64,000 nucleotides of DNA from Bradyrhizobium sp. 190 (GTDB taxonomy: Bacteria > Pseudomonadota > Alphaproteobacteria > Rhizobiales > Xanthobacteraceae). Shown here piece by piece: positions 1 to 10,142 of this stretch (its first letter is position 1; the number at the start of each line of letters is the position of its first letter). A program made the translations under genes and the position numbers. The stretch covers positions 1 to 64,000 of the forward strand of contig NZ_JADPJL010000016.1 in NCBI RefSeq assembly GCF_023073415.1, read 5' to 3'. The notes under the pieces are model-generated. The model was given only the letters and a program-made list of their open reading frames with translations, did not search any database and was not told the DNA's origin.

Positions 1-119
1 CCGCTCCCTTCCGGTCGGCAATCTAGCGCCGGCCCGTTTCTATGCCACAGGGGGAGCGCAGCGCCGCGCATAGTTTTTTAGAAGGAGCGCTCACCAAGGT
101 GAGATTGCTGAGCGCAAAG

Positions 120-640
120 CGATGATCGACCGCGAGCATGATCTGTCGATCACCAGGCAGGTGGGAGTTTTGCAGATCAGCCCGCGGCAGCGTTTATTAC
201 CTGCCGCGGCCGGTGCCGGACGCCGAGCTCGCGATCATGCGGCGTCTCGACCGGCTGCATCTGGAGTTTCCCTTCGCCGGTTCAGCAAATGCTGAGAGGC
301 CTGCTGGCTGCCGAGGGGTGCAAGATCGGCCGCCGGCATGTGAAGACACCGATGCGGCGGATGGGATAGAGGCGCTCTATCGCCGTCCGCGCACCACCAG
401 ACCCGAGCCCGGCCACAAGATCCATACCTGCTGCGCGGCATTGAGATCACGCGACCCCGAACCAAGTCTGGGCGATGGACATCACCTACATCCCGACGGC
501 GAGTGGCTTCGTCTATCTCGCCGTGGTGCTGGACTGGGCAACACGTCGTGTTCTGTCGTGGCGGCGTCGATCACCATGGAAGCAGTCTTCTGCGTCGAGA
601 CGCTGGAGGATGCCTTGGCTCGCCGAAGAAGCGGCGCAGC
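120..640 (+). pseudogene. IS3-family transposase (OrfB) remnant
   Basis: Translated pieces in shifting frames spell an IS3-family integrase-type transposase. They include a stretch near 420-540 reading GIEITRPNQVWAMDITYIP, followed by FVYLAVVLDWATRRVLSW, which surrounds the first catalytic Asp of the DDE domain. Upstream pieces (near 180-400) give the helix-turn-helix side, with RRHVKTPMRRMGIEALYRRP readable. No single frame is open throughout and the C-terminal DDE residues are missing, so it is an inactive scar. It lies directly upstream of the nifH control region. The sequence from 640 to 780 is not recognised. Confidence 0.75.
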
Positions 641-793
641 GCCTCACGCACCACGGCTCCTCCACGAGATCCTTGGCAATCACCTTGTGGCCCGCGGCCT
701 GCGGCTTAAGTCGGTTAGCAAGTTTCCTTCCGCACACGGGCGTACCGAAATGGCCTACGGCGAGTCTCCTGCCGGTTGGAGCGCTGTAATCGT

Positions 794-809
794 TGTTCGC
801 TTACTGACA
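794..809 (+). promoter_or_regulatory. NifA upstream activator sequence (distal)
   Basis: Perfect TGT-N10-ACA motif (TGT 794-796, ACA 807-809), the binding site of the nitrogen-fixation activator NifA. It lies about 110 bp upstream of the nifH -24 element, a normal distance for a sigma-54 enhancer. Confidence 0.8.
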
Positions 810-822
810 ACGGCAGAGCTGC

Positions 823-838
823 TGTCACCTTCAAAACA
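823..838 (+). promoter_or_regulatory. NifA upstream activator sequence (proximal)
   Basis: Second perfect TGT-N10-ACA motif (TGT 823-825, ACA 836-838), 29 bp after the first. Tandem UAS sites are typical of strongly expressed nifH promoters in bradyrhizobia. Confidence 0.8.
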
Positions 839-905
839 GCTGTCGCCTGAAGCTGGGCTATGTTTTTGAAAGCGAAATCAGAAGCTTAAACAGCAAGAAC
901 AGCGC

Positions 906-920
906 TGGCATGGCGGTTGC
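906..920 (+). promoter_or_regulatory. Sigma-54 (-24/-12) promoter of nifH
   Basis: TGGCATGGCGGTTGC has GG at 907-908 and GC at 919-920 separated by exactly 10 nt, as RpoN promoters require. Transcription should start near 932, leaving a leader of about 145 nt before nifH. Confidence 0.88.
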
Positions 921-1018
921 TAGTAGGTTGCCGCAACACTGACTGAGGGCTGAGTGCACGCCGACGCGCAAAGACTAGCGATGCTCTCCTTCCCTGAACC
1001 CGTGTGCCCTGTTTCTAA

Positions 1019-1963
<945 letters not shown>

Positions 1964-1982
1964 AGAGAGCGCGCGAATGAAT

Positions 1983-2017
1983 GCCGGCCTCCTCGATCTT
2001 GGCTCTGGGAGGCCGGC
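1983..2017 (+). terminator. Stem-loop after nifH
   Basis: Perfect 10-bp stem (1983-1992 paired with 2008-2017) with a 15-nt loop, starting 20 nt after the nifH stop. No T-run follows, so it may stabilise the abundant nifH mRNA or attenuate read-through into nifQ instead of acting as a full intrinsic terminator. Confidence 0.6.
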
Positions 2018-2102
2018 GTTCTGGCGAAGATTTGGCGCCAGCACCGGATTCGCCGAAGCATGCTTGACCGTAGTGGATTCGTAAAGCGATGTTCGAAGTA
2101 CA

Positions 2103-2945
2103 ATGGTTCCGATGAGTATCACCAGAGTGCCTGACGAGAGTGGCGAGCCACATACCGCAATTGCGACCTATCAGCTGCTTACAGGCTGCCATCCCGCAAA
2201 GGCCGACTTCAATAGCGACACCGATTTCGATCGCCACGTGCTTGCGTCCATTCTGGCCGCCGCGGCGATGGAGCGCGGGTGGATTTCCGACAAGGCCGGC
2301 CTGTCCAGCGAAGAGCTGGCGGCATTGCTGGAGCAGCACTTTCCGTCGATTCGGATCAATGCCGAGCAGCAGCTGTTGCATTTCAAACGCGATGGGAACG
2401 ATGAGGTCGCTACGTTGCGTGATCTCCTGCTCGCGCAACGATCGACCGAGGGGGAGACCGGCCGCTGGCTGGCTGCAATGATCGCGCGTCGCGCCCTCGA
2501 GCCAAATCACTTATGGGAAGATCTCGAATTACGCGATCGTGACGAAATCTCCCGCCTGTTAAGCCGTCATTTCGCGCCGCTCGCCGCGCGCAATATCAAC
2601 AATATGCGCTGGAAGCGCTTCTTCTATCGAACCCTATGCAAGGACGATGGCCTCGTGATGTGCACGACGCCGGTGTGCACGCAATGTAACGACTTCAACC
2701 TCTGCTTTGGCGATGAGAGCGGCGAGAGCCGGATGGCAGAGCGGCGACGAGACGCTCTGTTGCCGGCGGATGCCCTAGCTGAGGCGCGCCGAACGGATCG
2801 TCTGTTGGCGAGCCTTCCTGTCGAAAACCGCGCCGGTCCTGGGGGGGGCGACGACGTACAGGTGGACGCGGCTGAGGCCGATTTTGGCGGGCTGGCCCGT
2901 CGGTTTTGCGACGCTGTCGCGTTTGCAACAGCCGGGCTGCCGTGA
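2103..2945 (+). CDS. nifQ: NifQ, molybdenum donor for FeMo-co synthesis
   Basis: NifQ is an iron-sulfur protein that delivers molybdenum for FeMo-cofactor assembly. The family signature is present: MRWKRFFYRTLC (residues 168-179) followed by Cys187-x4-Cys192-x2-Cys195-x5-Cys201. About 70 Arg/Ala-rich residues follow the Cys motif without resembling NifQ, so the C-terminus may be read in a shifted or extended frame. ATGs at 2103 and 2112 are both possible starts and neither has a strong ribosome site. It lies 140 bp after nifH, probably partly co-transcribed past the stem-loop. Confidence 0.85.
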   Translation: MVPMSITRVPDESGEPHTAIATYQLLTGCHPAKADFNSDTDFDRHVLASILAAAAMERGWISDKAGLSSEELAALLEQHFPSIRINAEQQLLHFKRDGNDEVATLRDLLLAQRSTEGETGRWLAAMIARRALEPNHLWEDLELRDRDEISRLLSRHFAPLAARNINNMRWKRFFYRTLCKDDGLVMCTTPVCTQCNDFNLCFGDESGESRMAERRRDALLPADALAEARRTDRLLASLPVENRAGPGGGDDVQVDAAEADFGGLARRFCDAVAFATAGLP

Positions 2946-2985
2946 AAATTGGCGCTTTCTCAGTGAATTAAGTCGAATGCTGACT

Positions 2986-3000
2986 TGGCATGCGGGTTGC
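2986..3000 (+). promoter_or_regulatory. Sigma-54 (-24/-12) promoter of nifV
   Basis: TGGCATGCGGGTTGC: GG at 2987-2988 and GC at 2999-3000, 10 nt between. It sits 37 bp before the nifV start. No perfect TGT-N10-ACA was found close upstream. Confidence 0.75.
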
Positions 3001-3036
3001 TGAAACCTTCTTTGGCAAGAGCAACAAGGAGCCCCC

Positions 3037-4222
3037 ATGACCGCCGCCGCCGCTGCGAAATCTCCATGGTCCGACACGGCTCGGACCAAGCCGATCGTGC
3101 TCACCGACACGACGCTGCGCGATGGCGAGCAGGCCCCGGGCGTCGCCTTTACCACGGCCGAAAAGGTAGCGATCGCGCAGGCGCTGGCACGGGCCGGAGT
3201 CACTGAGATCGAGGCGGGGACACCCGCCATGAGCAGTGGAGATCGCCGCCATCCGCGCCATTGTCGAAGCCGACCTGCCGCTCACTACCATTGGCTGGTG
3301 CCGGATGCGTGAAGCCGATATCGACGCAGCGATCGAGGCCAAGCTGTCCATGGTCAATGTGTCGATCCCGGCCTCTGACGTGCAGATTGCCGCCAAGCTT
3401 GGCGGTGACCGCGAGCTGGCACTGGAGCAGGTGAAGCGGGTGGTCGGTTATGCCCGCGAGCAGGAGCTTGAGGTCGCTGTCGGTGGCGAGGACTCCTCCC
3501 GCGCCGACGTCAACTTCCTCATCACGCTGATCGCAACTGCAAAGGCCGCCGGCGCGCGGCGCTTCCGCATTGCCGATACGCTCAGCGTGCTCGATCCCGA
3601 CTCCGCCTTCGCACTGATCGGGCGTCTGCGCGCGACAACCGATCTCGACCTCGAATTTCACGGCCATGACGATCTTGGGCTCGCGACCGCAAATACGCGT
3701 GCCGCCATCAAGGGCGGCGCGAGCCACGCCTCGGTGACTGTAATCGGACTGGGCGAGCGGGCGGGAAATGCGCCGCTGGAGGAAGTCACGGTCGCGCTCA
3801 AACAGCTCTACGGGCGCGAAACCGGCATCGTGCTGCCGGAGCTCGAGAAGGTAGCCGTAGTCGTCGCAGCCGCGGCTACATGTGCGATTCCTCTGAACAA
3901 GGCGATCGTGGGTGGGCATGTGTTCACTCATGAATCCGGCATTCATGTCGATGGCTTGTTGAAGGATCAACGCACCTATCAGTCGCTCGACCCGCAATTG
4001 CTCGGCCGCTCCAACCGCATCGTGATCGGCAAGCATTCCGGACTTTCGGCAATCACCTCGCTGTTTAAGGAGTTGCAGCTCGCCATCAACGCAGAGGAGG
4101 CGAGGCGGATCTTGTCGCGGGTGCGCCAACATGCCGTCGAGCACAAGGGGCCGGTGCCGCGCGAGACCGTGGTGGCGATCTGGCGCGACGTCTGCGAACG
4201 ATCGTTGACCGACTGCGCGTGA
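3037..4222 (+). pseudogene. nifV: Homocitrate synthase NifV, frameshifted
   Basis: NifV condenses acetyl-CoA and 2-oxoglutarate to homocitrate, the organic ligand of FeMo-co. The ATG at 3037 follows AAGGAG. The first frame reads [18 protein letters not shown], the metal- and substrate-binding start of the alpha-isopropylmalate/homocitrate synthase family. It continues to EAGTPAM near 3231 and then leaves frame. The rest, from about 3236 to the stop at 4222, is intact in another frame and includes GHDDLGLATANT and the metal-binding HESGIHVDG. A single frameshift near 3228-3240 therefore splits the gene; a sequencing error cannot be excluded. Legume hosts can supply homocitrate to bacteroids, so loss would be tolerable. 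Confidence 0.85.
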
Positions 4223-4227
4223 GGGCC

Positions 4228-4993
4228 ATGTCCAGCATCGTTACCACCGATCCAGTTGCAGCTATCTCTCCAGGGCGAAAGCGCTCGCTGCGCGCGCTGA
4301 TTCGCGGTGACATTGGTTGTGTGTCTCTGCGCGGTCGCTCGGCGCACAATCAGCTCGCGAAGTTGCTGACCTATCGCGCTCATCCTTACCGTGATCTGCT
4401 GTTGCACCACGAGCCCTCTCTGGACAGCCGGCTGGCGAATTCCGGAGCGGCTGTTGTTCCGGTTCGGCCGCTTCCTGGCTCATACCGACATCCATCCTGG
4501 CGCGACCGTCGACCTCTTCTTCATCGACGTGACGCCTGTGTCGTGATCGGCGAGTGCCGAAGTGGCTAGGAATTTAATGCTCTATTACCGCATCAGCCTT
4601 GGTGGCGTGTCTTGGTCGCGGTGTAAGCGCCAGCCTACCCTAGAGGACTGCGTGATGGTCGACGCCAGCACAAAAGACCATGGGTCCGATCAAGGTCGGA
4701 TGCGACGCGCGCATCCGAGCGACAATTCACTTATCATCGAGAGCCGTCCGACGTCACCGTGGTCGGCATCCCGGCACGCGCGTGCGGTCGCAGCGGAGCC
4801 ATCGCTGCTTTATCGGCGATTTCGACCTCGACCGTCATCTGATGCTGTTTCCGGCGACGCGATCGCCGTCCTGTTCGACCCATTTCGAGTTTCTGGAGGC
4901 GCGATTGGCCATACGCAGCGTCGCCTGCGCGAGGCGGGGCTGCCGCGAGGCGACCAGCCTATTCCGGGTCCCGAGCAGGGGTCGGCGACCTAA
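4228..4993 (+). pseudogene. cysE: Serine O-acetyltransferase (CysE/NifP-like), multiply frameshifted
   Basis: Pieces in all three forward frames assemble into a left-handed beta-helix serine acetyltransferase. Near 4468-4620 one reads FLAHTDIHPGATVDLFFID, then a VIGESAEVA-like segment and YYRISLGGVSW. Then GPIKVGCDARI near 4680 and a VTVVGIPARA segment near 4755. The C-terminal helix FEFLEARLAI and RRLREAGLPRG near 4880-4950 follow. At least four frame changes are needed, so it is dead. Such genes (nifP) raise cysteine supply for Fe-S cluster synthesis and sit beside nifV and nifW in nif clusters of free-living fixers. Confidence 0.8.
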
Positions 4994-5009
4994 CCCAGGG
5001 AGATATTCG

Positions 5010-5351
5010 ATGAGCGACACACAATCGGCTGCCGGCATCCTCTATCAACTCAACAAGGCCTGCTCGGCGGAGGATTTTTTTGCCCTTCTCGGCGTCGACT
5101 ACGACCCCAAAATCGTCAACGTCGCGCGCCTGCATATCTTAAGGCGCATGGGGCAATATCTCGCCAAGGAACAATTCGCCGGTGCCGCGGAGGCAGAGGT
5201 GACGGCGCGGTGCAAGGCGGTACTGGAGCAGGCCTATGCCGATTTCGTAGCATCATCACCGATCGAACAGCGGGTGTTCAAGGTGTTGCAGGATGCGGTC
5301 GCGGAGCCCAAGAAGCCGGCGGCCTTCGTGCCATTGAGTGCGCTGAAGTAA
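5010..5351 (+). CDS. nifW: NifW, nitrogenase-stabilising/protective protein
   Basis: 113-aa protein matching NifW, which associates with the MoFe protein and helps protect or mature it. Typical features are the start ILYQLNKACSAEDFFALLGV, the central VNVARLHILRRMGQYL and the motif SPIEQRVFKVLQDA. The ATG at 5010 follows AGGGAGATATTCG. It lies 16 bp after the broken cysE and before the fixABCX remains, an order seen in Bradyrhizobium nif clusters. It appears intact. Confidence 0.93.
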   Translation: MSDTQSAAGILYQLNKACSAEDFFALLGVDYDPKIVNVARLHILRRMGQYLAKEQFAGAAEAEVTARCKAVLEQAYADFVASSPIEQRVFKVLQDAVAEPKKPAAFVPLSALK

Positions 5352-5572
5352 CCCCGCGCATCACTTCAGTGACGGTTAGCAACTAACCATGTCGGATCGG
5401 CGCGTTAACCCGTCTTGCTCTTAATGGAGATCAACTCCATGCAGCAACGCGCGAAGTGGCGTTGTCGCATTCCCGACTATGTCGGACTTGAACTGCAGGC
5501 GATTTCGACAGTCAGTTTATCAACTTCTCGCAACGCATTGGTTTCACACCAAGTTTTCGATGGCGCCGCAAC

Positions 5573-5587
5573 TGGTACAACACTTGC
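5573..5587 (+). promoter_or_regulatory. Sigma-54 (-24/-12) promoter upstream of fixABCX
   Basis: TGGTACAACACTTGC: GG at 5574-5575 and GC at 5586-5587 separated by 10 nt. An imperfect NifA site (TGT-N10-ACT, 5463-5478) lies about 95 bp upstream. This promoter probably drives the remaining fixBCX genes through the dead fixA. Confidence 0.7.
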
Positions 5588-5822
5588 TGTTCTCCGACTA
5601 AGTCCGCCATTGACGCCGAGTTGACCGAATTATCGGCTGTCCGAGATGAGATTCGGAGCAAGACCAATGATGTTGTTGTTAATGCTCGCTACTCGCGCCG
5701 GGATGATCTTGTGGGTCACGTTCGCGATAATGCCGTTAGAAATTGCCTTTAACGCCATTGAGACCGGGATTGAGCGGGAGATGGCCGCCAATGGGTAACT
5801 CGCGCGTCCACGGTACCTCTGG

Positions 5823-6651
5823 AGCAGTATCGTTTGCGTCAAGGAGATCCCGGACTCTGCGGAGGTCCGCGTGCACCCCGTGACCAACACCCCCATGCGC
5901 CAAGAGGGCCGACCATCATCAACCCCTACGACCTGTTCGCGATGGAAGCCGCGCTCGAATAGCGTGACCGATTTGGCGACGAGATCATCATGCTCACAAT
6001 GGGGCCGCCATCGACTGAGAACTCCCTGCGCAAGGCGCACCTTCGGTGCCGATCGTCCAGTGCTGCTGACCGACCACTTCTTTGCCGGCGCCGACACGCT
6101 TGCCACGACTTACGCGTTCGCGACCGCGATCCGGAAAATCGGTGATTGGTTTAGCACGCCCGATATCATCTTCACCGGCAAACAGATCATCGACGGCCAC
6201 ACCGCTCAGGTAGGGCCTGACATGGCTAGGCGGCTCGGTCTGTTGCAGCTCACCTATGTCGCCAAAATCGCCGGACTCGAGCTCACCTCCCGCCCCGTCG
6301 ACGCGGAGCCGCGCGCCGAAGGCGGCGTGCAGGGGGTGCACACAAACCTGCCCTGCCTGATCACTAGGCTGGAATTGACGAACCAGATTTGCGGCGGCCT
6401 CGATGGTCGCCCCCCGTGCGCGGCACGGGCGCCGGTGGTGAAATCGAGCGCGCAGCAAGCCGGCTTCGAGGACGTCTCGAACGGTGCCTGCGCGGCTCAC
6501 CGACCATCATCAAGTGGGTCTTTGCGCCTCGCCGCGCGCCGCCAAGGCGGTGCTAGTGGAAGCTGCCAAGGAGCCGGCGGAGCCGCTGATCGAACGCATC
6601 TTCGAGCGCAAACCGAAATCCGAAGCCTATCTTGCGGTGCTGGTGCGCTGA
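5823..6651 (+). pseudogene. fixA: Electron-transfer flavoprotein beta subunit FixA, degenerate
   Basis: FixA is the beta subunit of the FixAB flavoprotein that bifurcates electrons towards nitrogenase. The start region reads IVCVKEIPDSAEVRVHPVTN without an ATG in the expected place. After frame changes come NPYDLFAMEAALE (near 5920), a long stretch with TPDIIFTGKQIIDGHTAQVGPD and RLGLLQLTYVAKIAGLELTS (6060-6300), and LPCLITRLELTNQICGG (near 6350). The C-terminal end IFERKPKSEAYLAVLVR closes at 6651. Several frameshifts and a missing start make it non-functional. A working fixA is presumably elsewhere, since fixBCX remain intact. Confidence 0.85.
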
Positions 6652-6669
6652 TTGTGAGGAGTTTGAGCC

Positions 6670-7779
6670 ATGAGTAGCGTCATCAAAGGTCCCACGCCTG
6701 CCGCCGGCGGCCGCGCAGCAGCGAAGAAAGAATTGCCGGAGCACTTCAAGGCCTACAAGCATATCTGGGTCTTCATCGAGCAGGAGCGCGGTCAGGTGCA
6801 TCCCGTCTCCTGGGAACTCTTAGGTACGGGCCGCAAGCTCGCCGACAAGCTGAAAGTCGATCTCGCCGCGGTTGTAATCGGCCCGGAGGGCGAGGCGACG
6901 CGCAGCGCCGCCCTCGAATCCTTCTGCTACGGCGCTGATCTTGTATATCTCGTGGCCGACAATGTGCTATCGGAGTATCGCAACGAGTCGTATACCAAGG
7001 CGCTGACCGATCTCGTCAACACCTATAAGCCCGAGATCCTGCTGTTGGGCGCCACCACGCTCGGTCGCGATCTCGCGGGCTCGGTCGCGACAACGCTACT
7101 GACGGGTCTCACCGCCGACTGCACCGGACTCGACGTCGACGCGGATGGTTCGCTTGCGGCCACGCGTCCGACCTTTGGTGGCACGCTACTTTGCACGATC
7201 TACACCTTGAATTACCGGCCGCAAATGGCAACCGTTCGCCCACGCGTCATGCCGATGCCCGAGCGCGTCGCACGCGATGCCGCCCGTATCATCATTCATC
7301 CGCTTGCCCTCGTCGAAGACGAAATCGTCACCAAGGTCCTATCGTTCATCCCGGACCGGGATTCCGCAAAATCCAACCTCGCTTATGCCGATGTCGTTGT
7401 CGCCGGCGGCTTGGGCCTGGGATCGCTCGAGAATTTTCAGTTGGTGCGACAGCTCGCCGCCATGATTGGAGCCGAATTTGGCTGCTCGCGACCACTGGTA
7501 CAGAAGGGCTGGGTCGCCTCCGACCGGCAGATCGGACAAACCGGCAAGACCATACGGCCAAAGCTCTACATCGCTGCCGGCATTTCCGGTGCGATCCAGC
7601 ACCGCGTCGGCGTCGAGGGCGCGGACCTGATTGTCGCCATCAACACTGACAAGAACGCTCCGATTTTCGACTTCGCCCATATCGGCATCGTGACCGATGC
7701 GATTCATCTGCTGCCGGCGCTGACGGCCGCATTTCGTGCACGGCTGTCGCCGCATTCGCGCGACCGCATTGCGAGCTAG
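6670..7779 (+). CDS. fixB: Electron-transfer flavoprotein alpha subunit FixB
   Basis: 369-aa FixB, the FAD-binding alpha subunit of the FixAB complex. The N-terminal half has the ETF fold starting [20 protein letters not shown]. The C-terminal FAD domain shows [20 protein letters not shown] and [20 protein letters not shown], which bind the flavin in ETF-alpha proteins, then a [19 protein letters not shown] segment. GAGGAG precedes the ATG at 6670. The gene is 18 bp after the fixA remnant and 25 bp before fixC, so the operon structure is retained. Confidence 0.97.
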   Translation: MSSVIKGPTPAAGGRAAAKKELPEHFKAYKHIWVFIEQERGQVHPVSWELLGTGRKLADKLKVDLAAVVIGPEGEATRSAALESFCYGADLVYLVADNVLSEYRNESYTKALTDLVNTYKPEILLLGATTLGRDLAGSVATTLLTGLTADCTGLDVDADGSLAATRPTFGGTLLCTIYTLNYRPQMATVRPRVMPMPERVARDAARIIIHPLALVEDEIVTKVLSFIPDRDSAKSNLAYADVVVAGGLGLGSLENFQLVRQLAAMIGAEFGCSRPLVQKGWVASDRQIGQTGKTIRPKLYIAAGISGAIQHRVGVEGADLIVAINTDKNAPIFDFAHIGIVTDAIHLLPALTAAFRARLSPHSRDRIAS

Positions 7780-7804
7780 CGCCACTAGTGAGAAGGAGAG
7801 GCTC

Positions 7805-9112
7805 ATGATCGAAGAACGTTTCGACGCCATCGTGGTCGGCGCGGGCATGGCGGGCAATGCCGCGGCGCTGGCCATGGCCAAGCGGGGCATGAAGGTGCTG
7901 CAGCTCGAGCGCGGCGAATATTCGGGATCGAAGAACGTGCAGGGCGCGATCCTCTATGCCGACATGCTGGAAAAGCTAATCCCGGACTTTCGCGAGGACG
8001 CGCCGCTCGAGCGCCATCTGGTCGAGCAGCGGTTCTGGATGATGGACGATCGCTCCCATGTCGGCCTGCACTACTGCTCCGACGAGTTCAATGAGCAGCG
8101 GCCGAACCGCTACACCATCATCCGCGCGCAGTTTGACAAATGGTTCTCCTCGAAGGTACGCGAGGCCGGCGCGACGGTGCTGTGCGAGACCACGGTGACC
8201 GAGCTCGCGCAGGATGCCAATGGCAAGGTCGTCGGGGTGCGCACGGATCGCGGCGACGGCGAAGTCCATGCGGATGTCGTGGTGCTGGCCGAGGGCGTCA
8301 ACGGCCTGCTCGGCACGCGTGCGGGTCTGCGCGAGCGTCCCAAGCCTGATAAGGTGGCACTCGCGGTGAAGGAAATGCACTTCTTGCCGCGCGAGACCAT
8401 CGAGGAACGGTTCAATCTTGAAGGCGACGAGGGCGTCGTGATCGAGGCGGTCGGCACCATTTCCCGCGGCATGACTGGGATGGGCTTCATCTATGCTAAC
8501 AAGGAGTGCATCTCGCTCGGCATCGGCTGTCTCGTCGCCGACTTCCAGCGCACGGGCGAGACGCCCTATGGACTGCTCGATCGCTTCAAGCGGCATCCGT
8601 CCGTGGGGCGGCTGATCAAGGGTTCCGAGGTGAAGGAATATTCCGCGCATCTGATCCCTGAGGGCGGCTACAAGGCGATCCCGCAGCTTTATGGTGAGGG
8701 CTGGGTGGTGGTGGGCGATGCGGCGCAGCTCAACAATGCCATTCATCGCGAGGGCTCTAACCTCGCGATGACCTCGGGCCGCATCGCGGCCGAAGCAATC
8801 TCGCAGGTGCGGTCGCGCCGGGCTCCCATGAGCGCTGAGAATCTCGCGCTCTACAAGAGGATGCTGGACGACTCCTTCGTGATCAAGGATCTGAAGAAAT
8901 ACAAGGATATGCCGACGCTGATGCACACCAATTCGCAAAACTTTTTTCTCACCTATCCGCAGCTCGTCTCCAGGGCGATGCAGAACTTTGTGCGCGTCGA
9001 CGGCACGCCAAAGACTGAGAAAGAGAAGGTGACGTTGAAATCCTTCGTTAATGCGCGGTCCTGGATAGGTTTATTCGGCGATGCATTCCGCCTCGCTCGC
9101 GCCTGGCGCTGA
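7805..9112 (+). CDS. fixC: FixC, flavoprotein quinone oxidoreductase
   Basis: 435-aa protein of the ETF-ubiquinone oxidoreductase family. With FixX it forms the membrane-associated quinone arm of the FixABCX complex. The N-terminal Rossmann motif [19 protein letters not shown] binds FAD. The [21 protein letters not shown] segment near residue 300 is the second FAD motif. The start at 7805 is preceded by AAGGAGAGGCTC and begins exactly at the FAD fold; an upstream in-frame ATG at 7736 would overlap fixB. It is 37 bp before fixX and appears intact. Confidence 0.97.
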   Translation: MIEERFDAIVVGAGMAGNAAALAMAKRGMKVLQLERGEYSGSKNVQGAILYADMLEKLIPDFREDAPLERHLVEQRFWMMDDRSHVGLHYCSDEFNEQRPNRYTIIRAQFDKWFSSKVREAGATVLCETTVTELAQDANGKVVGVRTDRGDGEVHADVVVLAEGVNGLLGTRAGLRERPKPDKVALAVKEMHFLPRETIEERFNLEGDEGVVIEAVGTISRGMTGMGFIYANKECISLGIGCLVADFQRTGETPYGLLDRFKRHPSVGRLIKGSEVKEYSAHLIPEGGYKAIPQLYGEGWVVVGDAAQLNNAIHREGSNLAMTSGRIAAEAISQVRSRRAPMSAENLALYKRMLDDSFVIKDLKKYKDMPTLMHTNSQNFFLTYPQLVSRAMQNFVRVDGTPKTEKEKVTLKSFVNARSWIGLFGDAFRLARAWR

Positions 9113-9149
9113 TCAGCCAAATTCGATGCCGAACCCAAGGAGCTGAAAC

Positions 9150-9446
9150 ATGACTGTCGAGCCCTCCGTTCGCGTTGAGGATAAGTTGTTCTACAACCGA
9201 TATCTTGTCGACGTTGGTCGTCCCCACATCAAGGTACGCTCGCACACCGAGCCATCGCCGCAGCTACTTGCGCTTTTGAAAGCTTGCCCCGCGCGCTGCT
9301 ATGAGCTCAACGACAAGGGCCAGGTCGAGATCACCGTCGACGGGTGCATCGAGTGCGGCACCTGCCGCGTTATCGGAGAGCCCACCGGTGACATCGAATG
9401 GAGCTACCCGCGTGGGGGATATGGGGTGTTATTCAAGTTTGGGTGA
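9150..9446 (+). CDS. fixX: FixX, ferredoxin-like protein
   Basis: 98-aa ferredoxin that completes FixABCX. It has a Cys-x3-Cys pair (CPARC) and a Cys-x2-Cys-x2-Cys cluster motif in [11 protein letters not shown], and ends with the family motif [16 protein letters not shown]. The ATG at 9150 follows AAGGAG. A decayed second copy lies at 26505-26771. Confidence 0.96.
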   Translation: MTVEPSVRVEDKLFYNRYLVDVGRPHIKVRSHTEPSPQLLALLKACPARCYELNDKGQVEITVDGCIECGTCRVIGEPTGDIEWSYPRGGYGVLFKFG

Positions 9447-9735
9447 AGGCTGTACGACAGGCGGCGTGTGCTCGCCATGGATTGAGACGATCTCGCGGCG
9501 GATACAGTTTCGCCTCGCACCGCTTGCGAGACTGAGATTGGAGCAAAGCTCGAACTCTGGTGAGGGGGGACTCTCCGCGAACTCATCGCTGTAATTCGGC
9601 GGATACTTCTCACGGACATCACCAAACGGGGAAACCGCCGAATGAGGCGGCCTGATCCAGCTTAGGCTCGCGAGCTTTTCTTCCGAGGAGCCGTGCGAAG
9701 TCGCACCTATGTTATTGAAAAGATGGTCATTTTAC
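9447..9735. other. Intergenic stretch between fixX and the hipBA promoter
   Basis: No convincing gene. Positions 9545-9592 share two blocks (GAGCAAAGCTCG and CTCCGCGAACTCA) with 12527-12556, so a short imperfect repeat flanks the hipBA-ahpD segment. A short inverted repeat (CCGCC/GGCGG) is visible near 9640. Confidence 0.4.
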
Positions 9736-9736
9736 A

Positions 9737-9837
9737 ATAATGTCGGCGATCGACGACATTCGCAGATGTCGCCGAACGGTAACTTTTCTTATTGTAAGCG
9801 AACGGTGACATCTGCTATTGTAGGCGAACGCTGACAT
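9737..9837 (+). promoter_or_regulatory. Probable HipB operator repeats
   Basis: Two direct repeats of 21 bp, 9791-9811 and 9817-9837, differ at two positions (ATTGTAAGCGAACGGTGACAT in the first). Their period is 26 bp and the second ends 12 bp before hipB. Weaker related pieces (GCCGAACGGT near 9770, and an AATGTCGNCGA-type palindrome at 9738-9760) lie upstream. HipB-type antitoxins repress their own operon through such repeats. Confidence 0.6.
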
Positions 9838-9848
9838 TTGGATCCCCC

Positions 9849-10142
9849 ATGCTCATACGCACACCTGCCGACCTAGGCGCCGTTATTCGCGACAGACGCA
9901 AGCGTCTCAAGCTCGATCAGTCGACACTGGCCAAACGCATTGGCGTCAGCCGTCAATGGGTGATCGATATCGAGCATGGTCACCCGCGCGCCGAATTGGC
10001 TCTCGTGCTCCGCGCCCTTGACGCTCTTGGCATCCTTTTGGATGCAAGCAGCGAGTCCAGTACTAGTACTAGTCGCGTCTCGGCACCATCCGCCGTCGAT
10101 ATCAACGCCATCGTCGCCAAAGCCAAAAAGGGCAAAGCATGA
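9849..10142 (+). CDS. hipB: HipB-like antitoxin (XRE helix-turn-helix)
   Basis: 97-aa DNA-binding protein with an XRE helix-turn-helix at residues 8-62. Its core is RLKLDQSTLAKRIGVSRQWV followed by the family-typical IDIEHGHPRAELALVLRALDAL. The tail is Ser/Thr-rich then Lys-rich. The stop overlaps the next start (ATGA), showing translational coupling with hipA. It should bind the HipA kinase and the direct repeats just upstream. Confidence 0.88.
   Translation: MLIRTPADLGAVIRDRRKRLKLDQSTLAKRIGVSRQWVIDIEHGHPRAELALVLRALDALGILLDASSESSTSTSRVSAPSAVDINAIVAKAKKGKA

Noticed and set aside
3200..4144. 314-codon reverse frame over nifV
   Set aside because: Antisense to the conserved nifV C-terminal half.
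7976..8938. 320-codon reverse frame over fixC
   Set aside because: Fully antisense to fixC and without recognisable motifs.
9737..9837. CRISPR array
   Set aside because: Only two good repeats, 5-nt gaps between them and no spacers or cas genes. The position before hipB fits operators.
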